Positions 11,635 through 22,125 of a stretch of DNA of 64,000 nt are shown here, one piece after another. Source of the stretch: Anagrus nilaparvatae (taxonomy: Eukaryota > Arthropoda > Insecta > Hymenoptera > Mymaridae); assembly GCA_022575985.1 (NCBI GenBank), contig JAKSXM010000142.1, forward strand, positions 5,458,001-5,522,000, written 5' to 3'. The notes under the pieces were generated by a model. It did not search any database, was not told the origin of the DNA, and saw nothing but the letters and a program-made list of their open reading frames with translations. Made by a program: the position numbers and the translations under genes. Within the stretch, counting starts at the first letter, position 1, and every line of letters starts with the position of its first letter.

Positions 11635-14600
11635 TATAATTATGTCAAAAATAATAAAAATAATAATAGGAAATAAAAGAATTAAGAAAAACATAAATGA
11701 ATACTTGATTATGCAAGGTCATAAGCAATTTCATGTTATATTCATAAAAAAAAACAAGATGCATCGTGTCATGTATACGAGAGTAAAAAATCGAGACACC
11801 CAGCTATGAGCGGTTCATTATTGCTCGAGCGTGTCCTCTCGTCAGACGCGTCTGACAACACAGGGACCTTTTCTACTCGCTCATTTTCTTTCTTTACTTG
11901 TATGCTTTCTTTTTTTTTTTTACTTTATTTTTTTTCGAGCGACTTATTTGCATACGTGAGTTTTTACCTTTTGACACTATAGGCTAGCATAAAAAATTTT
12001 ATATATATCGTCACGCGAAGTTTCTCGCTCTCATTATATTTTACTTCATACATTTTTTTATTTTCGTTCTTGGCTATACTTTTATTCATTTTTTTCTAAA
12101 TATATGTTACAGCCTATTTTATTTAGAAAATTCTTTTACTCGAAACGTTCAATTTATTTATTTTCAAATACTTAATAGTTTAAAAAACTCACTATACAAA
12201 CGTTTATTTATTTACGTCCAATTTTAACAAAAGACTTGAAAGCTCTAATTTGGTCAGTTTTTTGTAAATAATACATTGAATTATCAAAATATTATTTGAG
12301 GTGCTGAAAAGTGACGTTACGTTACCCAAATTTTGCTATCTTACTAATTATTTAGTCCCTTTTTTTAGAATAATTTAGTACTATATGTTTTGGTAAATTA
12401 ATGAAGAACAGGCCAAGTTTAAACATAATACTTTCGAGATAGATATTAAGTTTTCCAAGGTTGATAAAACTGTTTACATTAAAATCGTGTAATACTCTCT
12501 TTCTCGATATCTTGTATAATTTAATCCTCGGAAAATTTAATCCAAGAGTTATAAAATTTATTCTGTGAGAACTGGGAGATTTAGAAAAAAATTCTTAACG
12601 GTAGCATAAATACATCTTGGGTTTTTATAAATAAATGGAAGGACGAAAATGGGGAAAAGGCGAGAGAAAATGTAAGGAAAACTAGACATAGATAAATGAA
12701 CAAGTGGCAGAGAGTAGAAAACCTAATGAAGTACGACATCCATCTTACTTCGCGAGCTAAGAGCTTTCAAAGTCATATATATTCAGTTCCGTTCGGCATG
12801 AGTTAGAAAGATGCGGTTGACGTTTGACCCGAGTTGTACCATGCTATAAATGTGTACGTCAATTTTAATTTAACACGATGGAAGTAGTCCTTAAACGTAA
12901 TAATGACGGATTTTCCAATAAAAATATACAATCCCATAAATTCACTTGTGTAATCGATCAACGTCCTTTTAATTTGCTCTTATTTTACTTAACTAGTTTT
13001 TATTGTCCCAATGGAGCTTATTAAACGAATAGAAATGAGGTTTTGGCTTTTAGTTTATAGGGTTTCTAAGGAAGCCTTAGGGTCTTTGGTTGAGATGAAA
13101 GGGTTGCTATGTAATCGCATATTATTTCTTGGTTTTGCATGTTTTATGTACTGTACTATTTAGAGAAAAAAATTATTTCAACTGTAAATGACGTATTTGA
13201 TCTAGAAAATCTTATTTAAAAATTTTTTTTATTTTCCAGTATTTGTCGAACTCTCGTGAATTATATACATTGAAAAAAAGGACGATAACGGCGGTGTCTT
13301 GATTGCCCCTCGTCTTCTTCTTCTTCTCCTTCTCCTTCTTTAAGTTGTAAATGGAAAGGTATTTTTGCAAGAAGAAAAGTTGATGGAAAAGTTGTCAAGA
13401 AGAATTTGAGATATTGAAAAAGTGTAATGAAAGTAGTTTAAGAAAAAAAAAAAATTTTTTTTCTTCACTTTTTTTACTTTATTATCGCATTTACCTAATA
13501 CTCCTTTTTTTCAGATAATGCGATAGATCAATATACTCTAGTTGAAATTTTTTTATTTTTTTTTTTCCAAAGAAAGTTTTCAAATATTTTTTATTTAATA
13601 TTCTGCATGCTGATTATACTCTGACACCCATTGTTTTCCTGTATGTTATCGATAATAAGTATAACGTATCTTTCCTTTTTCTCTGTGAAAACTGAAAATA
13701 ACATTTAGTCCGTTATTATCAAGACAAATTATCTATCAAGTTAAACTAAAGTAAAATTCTATTATATGTAGAACAACAATACTACTTGTGTATTCTTATC
13801 GGATTTCTCAATCTATTATCATAAACTTTCAGACCTTATGCACATGCTAAAATTACTCTTTAGACTGGATTCTTTTTTAAATAGACAACCCATCAATAAC
13901 GATATTTAATTAATTAAAAAGTTCATTCGAATCAAAATATCTTGAATTTTTTTGACTCAAAAAAAAAAAGTAAGGACATTTGATACCCGGGGAAGTGATG
14001 CAAAGGAATAGAAAACTAATTATCGAAAATTCCAAACGTTGATATACGTAGATTCTGTCTCTTACAGAGAAAAAGCGATCTGCAAAAGACAGAGTTTCGA
14101 ATGAACTTTTTGATAAGTAAGAAAATTCTTTTAATTAATTATTAATTAGCTTTTCTTTTTTTTTTTCTTCAAATGAATAAATTTTCAAGGAAAAGTTTTT
14201 GACCAGTCACGAATTTTAATCGAAGCTTTTATGGTACGCTGGAGAAAGGTGCGGGGCTAAGGTGCGGGGGTACCCAAAGAGTAAAATCAGCAGCTTGTGG
14301 GAATAAACCATTTCTCTCGAGTGCAATTCGTTTACGAGCTTTAGCAAAGTATTATATAACAAAGAGACTCTGAAGGGATAAAGCTATATGAAGTAGGCCA
14401 TTTTCTGTCTTTATATTTTTTTTCAAATATAAATACAAAGTTGCAAAGTATATAAAATGACAGTGAATTGACATTTATTTCAATCTTTTTCTTCGAGATA
14501 AATCTGAAAAAAAGGAAAAAAAAAGGATCATTCTTAAATTATATATAATCGAAAGATGAAGCTTCATATCGTCTTTTAAAATTTTATATTAATCTTTTAG

Positions 14601-15365
14601 CCGAGACATATTTGAATAGCATCGTTGTTCGAAATTGACTTTATCGAATTTATTGATTTTTTGACTTGTTTAATTTCTTATTCCAGCAGGCAGCACATAA
14701 ACACCAATTTATCCTCATCATTCTCTATCTTACTGCGAGTGTAGAGAAAGAGTAGATGAAGTTGTGTCAGACATTTGTTTAGAGTATAAATCCAAAGTGA
14801 TATACGTTGCTCTGGTATAATAGTAGGACGTGATCTATGAACTCATGGATCCTAATAAATTTTTTTTTCTTACTTCTTATTTTATTTATTTATTTATTTC
14901 TAGTTGACTTTTAACACTAACTACTATTAATGTGTATTAAAGGTTAACTCCGACGTAAATTTACTGAATTATAGACTAAAAGTTCATATATTGTATGCAC
15001 AACAAACAAACTACTAATTTAACTTTCTCTCTCTCTCCCTCTCTTTCTCGCTCTCTCTCTCTCTGTCTCTTGACTTTGTTATTAAAATTTATTGTTAGTA
15101 AATTGTTTTTAATTACAAGATATAATTTTATTAGAAAAGTTTTGCATGTTTAATAAGAAGAGGTAATTTCCCCTAAAGATATTATTACCGTAAATTTATA
15201 CATTTTAAGACCAAAGTTTGGTATTTTACAGGCTTTATTACTTGGTTTTTTTAATAATACCCACAAGGGGAGATTAGAACATTCGGGGTGCCAAATTATA
15301 AATTAGTTATAGATAATTTTTTTATTTTTTAAAAAGCACCCCCGACACCCTTTGTTTATTACGAC
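11635..15365. other. Non-coding DNA with a 16-bp perfect palindrome and CT microsatellites
   Basis: No supported gene. A perfect palindrome, GTCAGACGCGTCTGAC, lies at 11841-11856 in a GC-balanced patch (11760-11880). A CTT/CTC-rich stretch lies at 13312-13342, and a CT microsatellite of about 50 bp at 15024-15072. Several patches (12770-12850, 14220-14350) are more GC-balanced but carry no identifiable feature. Confidence 0.45.
11841..11856. promoter_or_regulatory. 16-bp perfect palindrome (possible factor-binding site)
   Basis: GTCAGACGCGTCTGAC equals its own reverse complement. It contains CAGAC and GTCTG in opposite orientation around a CGCG centre. CAGAC/GTCTG is the core bound by Smad-family factors, so a dimeric site is conceivable, but there is no functional evidence. 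Confidence 0.25.
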
Positions 15366-15776
15366 GGGACTCCTGGGCCTAGAAAAACAGAGATCTTCGT
15401 TATTCATTGGGATTTTTGATCATTTTCAATCTCATTTTTGGCCCAAACTGCCCAACTTTTAAATTGCTGTCAACATTACAATTTTTGATGAAAATGGGTT
15501 TTGTATATCTCAAAAATTATGTCCAAGGTCTAAATTTTCAAAAATTCTTTATTCGTCTTTTTTGCCTCAGTCGTTTCAAAGATATGACTCCATAAAGATT
15601 ATATTATAAAATATTTGAGATTCTAACTTTGAATTATCATATATTGCAAAAAAATAATTGAAAAGAAATGAATAAGAATTTCTTAGAGCTTTTATAAAAT
15701 TTGTTTAAATTCCTAGGCAACAACATTGTATAGAACTTAGGCTTATAAGCTCTGTTTTTCTAGATCCAGCAGGTCC
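15366..15776. mobile_element. Small TIR element (~410 bp), unclassified
   Basis: The left end reads GGGACTCCTGGGCC then TAGAAAAACAGAG. The right end read on the minus strand is GGACCTGCTGGATC then TAGAAAAACAGAG. The two ends are therefore imperfect inverted repeats of about 27 bp, identical over the inner 13. No target-site duplication is evident. The 62-codon frame inside (15407-15595) has no recognised domain and is probably part of the non-autonomous element. Confidence 0.55.
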
Positions 15777-16690
15777 ATATCAAATTATAAAATTTAGCTG
15801 AAATCGACAGTCGAAGAAAGTATATTTTTGTGAGAGAGTTCGTTGACTTTTATGATATAAGCCTTCGACTGAAAATCGATTTGCTTATTTATTTTGTGCC
15901 TTAGCTTTATTTGTACATTATCTGTTTGAAGTAGTTTTTTACTGATCTTATCAAATATTTAAGAGTTTACTCATCTAATTATATATACTTTTGTTTAAAT
16001 TACATAGACGTTATTTAAAGTTAGTTTCAGCGCAGTAAAAGATATATATGATTATTTGTATACTTTAACTGAAAATTATGGGATGAGCTGTTAAAAAAAG
16101 TAGGAAAAAGTATAACGCTGTAATTTCCAATGTTTGTCCCCAGAGTGTTGGTTACATTTTAAATCCTCGATATACTTTTTTCTTCTTCTTATACTATTTT
16201 TCTTATCTCAACCTTCTTGGATGTCGCATTGCCAATTGCATTAAAGGATATCTCAGACGAATTCAAGACTTCCATTTACCTTTATTTTCTTAACTATCTT
16301 ATCTTTTTTTACACGTTTTTTTTCTATTTTAAACAAATAAATGCTTTTACGTTTATAGAAATTGACCTATTCAACTTTGTTTATTAAATCAATTCTCTTG
16401 TAATAAACCTACTATCTAGAAGTTACAGAAGCGTCTCTAATTCGGAACAAACAATTCTCGTACTTACAATAAATAATCGATATGGTCCTTTTCCAGATAC
16501 ATAATGCAAATGTCTGAGCTTTTGCATTTATAGGATTGCCTGTGGTTAGTCTCTTATTATACAAACAAAACAAATGAATACTCTACGAATGGACAAAATT
16601 TCAAATGCAATTTCTAAGGAATTAACTAAATTTCATTAACATGAACAATCATTTTTTATTCAATTAAACAATAAACTTATACTTTCTCAG
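15777..16690. other. Non-coding DNA
   Basis: AT-rich intergenic sequence between the TIR element and the 3' end of the peptide gene. No feature seen. Confidence 0.4.
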
Positions 16691-16702
16691 TTCATTATTT
16701 TA

Positions 16703-16708
16703 TTTATT
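16703..16708 (-). terminator. Poly(A) signal of the Gly-rich peptide gene
   Basis: AATAAA on the minus strand, about 40 bases after the stop codon of the peptide gene. It is the expected hexamer, but it lies in AT-rich DNA where it can occur by chance. Confidence 0.5.
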
Positions 16709-16748
16709 CGAGCAAATAATTCAAAAACAAAAATTTTAAAAGACTTAT

Positions 16749-17183
16749 TTAGCCTAATCCACCTAGTCCTCCTAATCCACCTAGTCCTCCCAATCCACGT
16801 CCAAGACCTCGGCCGAGGCCGCGTCCTACACCTAATCCAATGCCTCCTCGTCCAACTCCCAATCCAACACCACGTCCGATTCCTAATCCGAGCCCACGTC
16901 CCAGACCTCGACCAAGGCCTCGTCCTCGTCCTACTCCTATTCCAATGCCTCGACCAAGACTAACTCCAACACCGCGTCCTAATCCCACTCCAATGCCGCC
17001 TCTCGTTCCTATGCCAAGACCTCTTTGTAAGTTTCTAGATTTTTTTTCCTCAATTTCTAATGCTTCATACATGCTGGCCAAAAATGCCAGCATGAACATT
17101 ATCTAAAACACATGAACAAATTTATCGTATTCTAAAAAAATATAGAGATTAAAAAAATGTATAATTACCACATAGATTTGCAT
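16749..17183 (-). CDS. Small secreted Gly/Leu/Arg-repeat peptide (two exons)
   Basis: I infer a 122-residue precursor from complement(17169..17183) joined to complement(16749..17102). The 66-bp intron begins GTAATT and ends TGTTTTAG, and the splice keeps frame. The first 20 or so residues (MQIYVIMFMLAFLASMYEA) look like a signal peptide. An acidic/basic linker (EIEEKKSRNLQR) follows, then about 90 residues built from Gly-Leu-Gly-Arg-Gly, Gly-Ile-Gly and Gly-Val-Gly steps, ending in four Gly-Gly-Leu repeats. The mature part is strongly basic, Cys-free and almost free of acidic residues. It could be an antimicrobial, venom, silk or cuticle-associated glycine-rich peptide; I do not recognise a named family. 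A TATA box, initiator and poly(A) signal frame the gene. The GC-rich coding block stands out in the AT-rich surroundings. The antisense Pro-rich frame is a shadow. Confidence 0.75.
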
Positions 17184-17213
17184 TTTTATACGCACTTAAC
17201 TTGTGTTTTTGAC

Positions 17214-17247
17214 TGACTAATTATCTTTACCGATCATTATCTTTATA
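17214..17247 (-). promoter_or_regulatory. TATA box and initiator of the Gly-rich peptide gene
   Basis: On the minus strand TATAAAG lies at 17247-17241. An arthropod-type initiator, TCAGTC, has its A near 17214, about 33 bases downstream, which is the usual spacing. A 5' leader of about 30 bases to the ATG at 17183 results. A second TATA-like string just before the ATG is too close to the start codon to serve this start. Confidence 0.5.
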
Positions 17248-17249
17248 AT

Positions 17250-18560
17250 TTCTTATTTGACAAAGCAATAAATCAAAAATTATTCATTTGATAAAAATAA
17301 AAAAAATAATTAAAATCAAGGCCAATTCAGTTATTATACAATATCAAAGCTGAGTAAATATAAATTAAAATATTAAAGTTTTTGGGAATTTGGTGAAAAA
17401 AAATGAAGCAAAATAATTGCAGAATTAGAGATAGAATAATAGGAATGGATTTAATGACACGCAAGGCGAGGTGTGCATATCTTTTGTTATAAATTAATAT
17501 AGCTTTGAAAGTTTAGTGTGTCGAAAGATATATTATATAGACTAGAGTAATATAATTTTATTTGAATAAACATTTATTTCATAATCTGCATGCAAAACTT
17601 TTGGAAAGTTTTAGAAAAATGAACATACGTAAGACTTTGGTATAATTAAAATAACACGGAGAATAATAATTTAAAACTCTTTTGATAATAACAGGAAACA
17701 TTTCTTACTTTGGAAGAAGCAAGCGCTCTTTGTACTCTAATGATATACGATATACACATCGACATCGACGCACATGCATGTATAAATTACTCGAACACGA
17801 GCAAGAGACTTAACTTCCCTATAACCTACAACCCATTACGAAAGTAAGTTAGTAAATTTCTAACGGTCTTGCTTTGTTCGAGAAAGTATTCACAACTCTC
17901 GGAACATGCAAGCCAACAAATAAATAATATCGATTTTATTAGGCTTCTTAAATTTTTAAAAATTTCGTTCCCATCAGTTTAGTTATTACTTAATCTCGGT
18001 CCAATAGCCATCCTGCTTGTTTAATCCCTTTTGATAATAAATGTTAATTTATAATATTAATCTATAACGAAATGGTTAAATTTATATCCTATAACACATA
18101 ATTTTTCATTAAATTATATTATCATTTATATTTTATAATAACAAAAGTTATACGTTCTACGATAAATTTACTTAACTAGATTTACTTAACACCTTAATCC
18201 TTTTTTACTTTACAAATTAACAAACTTGTTTTTCCTAATCCACTTTTTTACTACTTTTATTCATTTCCTGTAATTTAGTTTCGATTTTGGATAAATAAAT
18301 TGTTTCATACTTTTTTTCATTCTCCTCAATAAATTCGAACTTTTTAACTAACCTTTTTTCGATAGACGAATATCAAAATCTGACCTTTTGTTAATAATCT
18401 CAGTGAAAAATAATAGTAGAAAATAATAATATAAAGCTAACTTGCATTTTGGTTCTTCAAAGAGTAACCATTGTGATAGGTCAAATTTCGATTTTTGATT
18501 TTTTGGCATATAAGCACGTTTTGAGACCGCAGGAAGCTAAAAAACCGGTTTTTAAAAAAA
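17250..18560. other. Non-coding DNA upstream of the peptide gene
   Basis: No open frame of interest. This stretch would hold the upstream regulatory region of the minus-strand peptide gene. Positions 17700-17910 are more GC-balanced (ACATCGACATCGACGCACA and similar), but no specific site was identified. Confidence 0.4.
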
Positions 18561-20920
18561 GTCTGTGTATGTATGTAATCGGTGATATTTCACAAACATT
18601 ATAGAGTTAGGACCTATTTTTTTTTCAAAAAATTTTTTATCAAAAAAGCTCTAGGTACTTTTTTTTTTAATTTGGATGTAATACCTCATTTATTTCCACG
18701 AAAGTACTTATATTTGAAAGTATGATTTTTACTCGATATCTCGAATATGATACAAGGGAATTGTCAATTTTCAAAGGTTAAAAAATTTTATTTACGAGCT
18801 TCGTTGGTTTTGGATACTGAAAAAAAAGTTTTAAAACATACTTTCAAGCACTGTTCTGCATTCTGGTAATGATTTTTCAGCTATTTTTTTAAAAATATTG
18901 CTAACAAATTTGATACCAGAAAATTTTTTCCTATGCTCAAAAATATTTTTTTATGAGCTTCGTCGGCTTTGAGTACTGAAAAAAAGTTTTAAAATATACT
19001 TTCTAGCACTGTTCTGCATTCTGGTAATGATTTTTCAGCTATTTTTTAAATATATTGGAATTGGAAATTCATTACGTGTTTTAGGGTTTCAATTTCCAAA
19101 GGTTAAAAAATTTTATTTACGAGCTTCGTTGGCTTTGAGTATTGAAAAAAAAGTTTAAAAATATACTTTCAAGCACTGTTCTGCATTCTGGTAATGATTT
19201 TTCAGCTACTTTTTTAAAAATATTGCCAACAAATTTGATACCAGAAAATTTTTTCCTATGCTCAAAAATATTTTTTTATGAGCTTCGTCGTCTTTGAGTA
19301 CTGAAAAAAAGTTTTAAAATATACTTTCAAGCACTGTTCTGCATTCTGGTAATGATTTTTCAGCTACTTTTTTAAAAATATTGCCAACAAATTTGATACC
19401 AGAAATTTTTTTCCTATGCTCAAAAATATTTTTTTATGAGCTTCGTCGGCTTTGAGTACTGAAAAAAAAGTTTAAAAATATAAATTTCAAGCACTGTTCT
19501 GCATTCTGGTAATGATTTTTGAGCTATTCTTTATGCTCTTCTTATGTAATTGGTGATATTTCACAAACATTAAGGAGTTGAGACCTAATTTTTTTTCAAA
19601 AATTATTTTATCAAAAAAGCTCGAGGTACTTTTTTTTTTTAATTTGGATGTAATACCTCATTTATTTCCACGAAAGTACTTATATTTGAGAGTATGATTT
19701 TTACTCGATATCTCGAATCTGATACTTAATTTTTTGAAAATTTTTTTCCCAAAATTTTTTTGACGAAAAAATACAAAAAACACCAATTTTTTTTTGGACG
19801 TAGTACCTAATTTATTTCTATGAGAGTACTAGTTTTAGAAAGTTTTTTTATAGTCATTTTTTGGATCTTATACCGAATTTTTTCAAAAATTTTTTCTCAA
19901 AATTAAAAAAACAAAAAAATTAAAAAACCTGCAATATTTTTTTTTTTTGGGTGTAATACCTCATTTAATTCTATGAAAGTACTAATATCTGAAAATATTG
20001 CAACCGGTGATGTTTGACAACCGTTATGATATTAAGACCTAATTTATTTTTCAAAAATTTTTTCACCAAAAAAGCTCTACGTACTTTTTTTTTCAAGTTG
20101 GATGTACTACCTCATTTATTTCCACGAAAATACTTATATTTAAAATTATGGTTTTTACTCTATATCTTGAATCTGATACTTAATTTTTTGAAAATTTTTT
20201 TCACGAAAAAATTTATAAAACACCAATTTTTTTTTTTTTGGACGTAGTACCTAATTTATTTCTATGAAAATACTAGTTTTAGGAAGTTCTTTTTTAATCA
20301 TTTTTCGGATCTGATACCGAATTTTTTCAAAAATTTTTTCCCAAATTTAAAAAACAAAAAAAATAAATAAGCTGCAATATTTTTTTTTGTTGGTGTAATA
20401 CCTCATTTAATTTAATGAAAGTACTAATATCTGAAAATATTGTAATCGGTGATATTTCACAACCGTTATAAAATTAAGACCTAATTTTTTTTTTCAAAAA
20501 TTTTTTCAGGTTTTTTTTTTTTTTTTTAATTTGGATGTAATACCGCATTTATTTCCATGAAAGTACTTGTATTTGAAAGTACGGTTTTTACTTGATATCT
20601 TGAATTTGATACTTAAATTTTTTTAAATTTTTTCCCCAAAATTTTCGTCATATAAAATACAAAAAAACACCAAATTTTATTTTATTTTTGGACCTAGAAC
20701 CTAATTTATTTCTATGAGAGTACTAGTTTTAGAAAGTTCGTTTATAGTAATTTTTTGGATTTGATACCGAATTTTTAAAAAATTTTTTTCTCAAAATTCA
20801 GAAAACTGCAATATTTTTTTTTTTAAGTGTAATACCTGATTTAATTCCATGAAAGTATTAATATCTGAAAATATTGTAACCGGTGATATTTCACAACTAT
20901 TATGGAATTAAGAGAGAAAT
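18561..20920. repeat. 440-bp higher-order satellite (trimer of ~147-bp monomers)
   Basis: The phrase GGTGATNTTTNACAA recurs at 18581, 19552, 20006, 20448 and 20882, a spacing of 454, 442 and 434 bp in the uninterrupted part. Within each unit the phrase TANTACCTNATTTA followed by an AAAGTACT-like block recurs about every 147 bp (19651, 19801, 19954, 20105, 20245, 20396, 20538, 20695, 20830). So each 440-bp unit is three diverged monomers. The first unit is interrupted at about 18745-19535 by a different satellite. Open frames here (for example 20014-20247) are repeat shadows. Confidence 0.85.
18745..19535. repeat. ~160-bp tandem array nested in the 440-bp satellite
   Basis: The block GCACTGTTCTGCATTCTGG starts at 18848, 19006, 19173, 19331 and 19491, a period of 158-167 bp over five copies. 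Each unit also has GAGCTTCGTNGGNTTT and a run of A after TACTG. Units come in two variants that differ before the GAGCTTCG block (copies 1 and 3 versus 2, 4 and 5). The array separates the 5' part of the first 440-bp unit from the remaining units. Confidence 0.85.
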
Positions 20921-21099
20921 GTATGTATGATTGCATGGTTGTAATCGGTTATATCAGTGGCATATTAATGTATTAAGCTCATTGTTTGAGGAACCTTAGT
21001 GCCAGCTAGTTGGCAGGGTATTTTCCTTTTCATTCCCAAAAAGTTTCCTCTTACCAAAAAAGTAAAATTGGATCTCAAATTAACTCTTTAAAAACAGTC

Positions 21100-22125
21100 T
21101 AACGAGTTCAAATTAACAGGATTTGTTTTCTGTTTGTCTCATGTGAATATTTTATAAAATCTAATGATTTATACAGTGCCAGTACTTTCCTCGTTTCATA
21201 TTTACCTATTTTATATTTGGTATAATTTTTATCTTTGATTTTCTTTTTATTATAAATGATAATATTCCATTTATCGAGATTCCTTCTAAGGCCTTTAAAG
21301 TAGTTCCAATCATGTAGCCTTGTAATATCTGGTTTAAAGGCTTTAACATCCTTATTCAATATATTATAATTTAAATCATTAATGTAAATAATGTATAATA
21401 AGGCACCCAAGTTAGATCCTTGCGGTATTCCGGATGGAGGGGTGATTGGGTTAGAATATTTTTGATTAATTTTAACTCTTTGCTTACGATCAGATAAGTA
21501 CGAGTAGAACCACTTTAATAGTTTATCATTTGCATTGTATTTTCTTAATTTATTTAATAATAAATTATGATTAACTGAATCAAATGACTTTGCTACATCA
21601 GTATATAGTACATGAACTTGATTACCCTTACCAAAAGCTTGAGAAACAAATTCTTTAAAAGTCAGGAGATTTGTAGTCGTAGACCTTTTATTAACCGATC
21701 CTTGCTGTTCAGAAATGATTTCATTACTGATAAAACTAGAGAGTTTACTATTAATTAAGTAATCTAACAATTTAGCAAAACAAGATAGGATGGTTATTGG
21801 TCTATAATTTTCAATGTCTTTTATTTCACCTTTTTTTTAAGACCATATTTCCATATGTCTGGTACAATACCTTTTTCAATGGATTGGTTAAGTAGTAATT
21901 TAAGTGGTGCTGATAATAAGTAATTACAACAATTTTTTAAAAAGGATGGATGAATATTGTCATAGCCTAGAGAGTGGTTGGGTTTCAATATTTTTATAGC
22001 TTTAACAACATCTGTTTCAGTAATCATTAATTCATCCATTCTGGTATTATTAACTTGAATTTTACTGCTGTCCGATGTAACATCGGTGGTACTATATGCA
22101 CTTAAAAATTTAGCAAAAGATATTA
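21100..22125 (-). pseudogene. Dead non-LTR retrotransposon reverse transcriptase fragment
   Basis: Two minus-strand frames (about 22039-21821 and about 21770-21108) make one reverse transcriptase. The first ends in KKKVK at a poly(A) frameshift, and the protein sense resumes in another frame with NYRPITILS. Visible motifs are the N-terminal GYDNIHPSFLK region, the A motif (YTDVAKSFDSVNH) and the B motif (SGIPQGSNLGALLY). The catalytic F/Y-A-D-D box that should follow INDL is missing: the reading jumps to DVKAFK. Upstream coding-like sequence continues to about 22125. No endonuclease domain and no poly(A) tail are seen, so the copy is truncated and inactive. The motif style suggests the Jockey superfamily, with moderate certainty. 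Confidence 0.85.

Noticed and set aside
16840..17106. Plus-strand Pro/Arg-rich open frame
   Set aside because: It is the antisense shadow of the Gly-rich peptide exon: Gly codons read backwards give Pro. The minus strand has the promoter, signal peptide and splice logic.
18561..20920. Possible CRISPR-like regular spacing
   Set aside because: Units are long tandem satellite monomers without unique spacers, in a eukaryotic genome.
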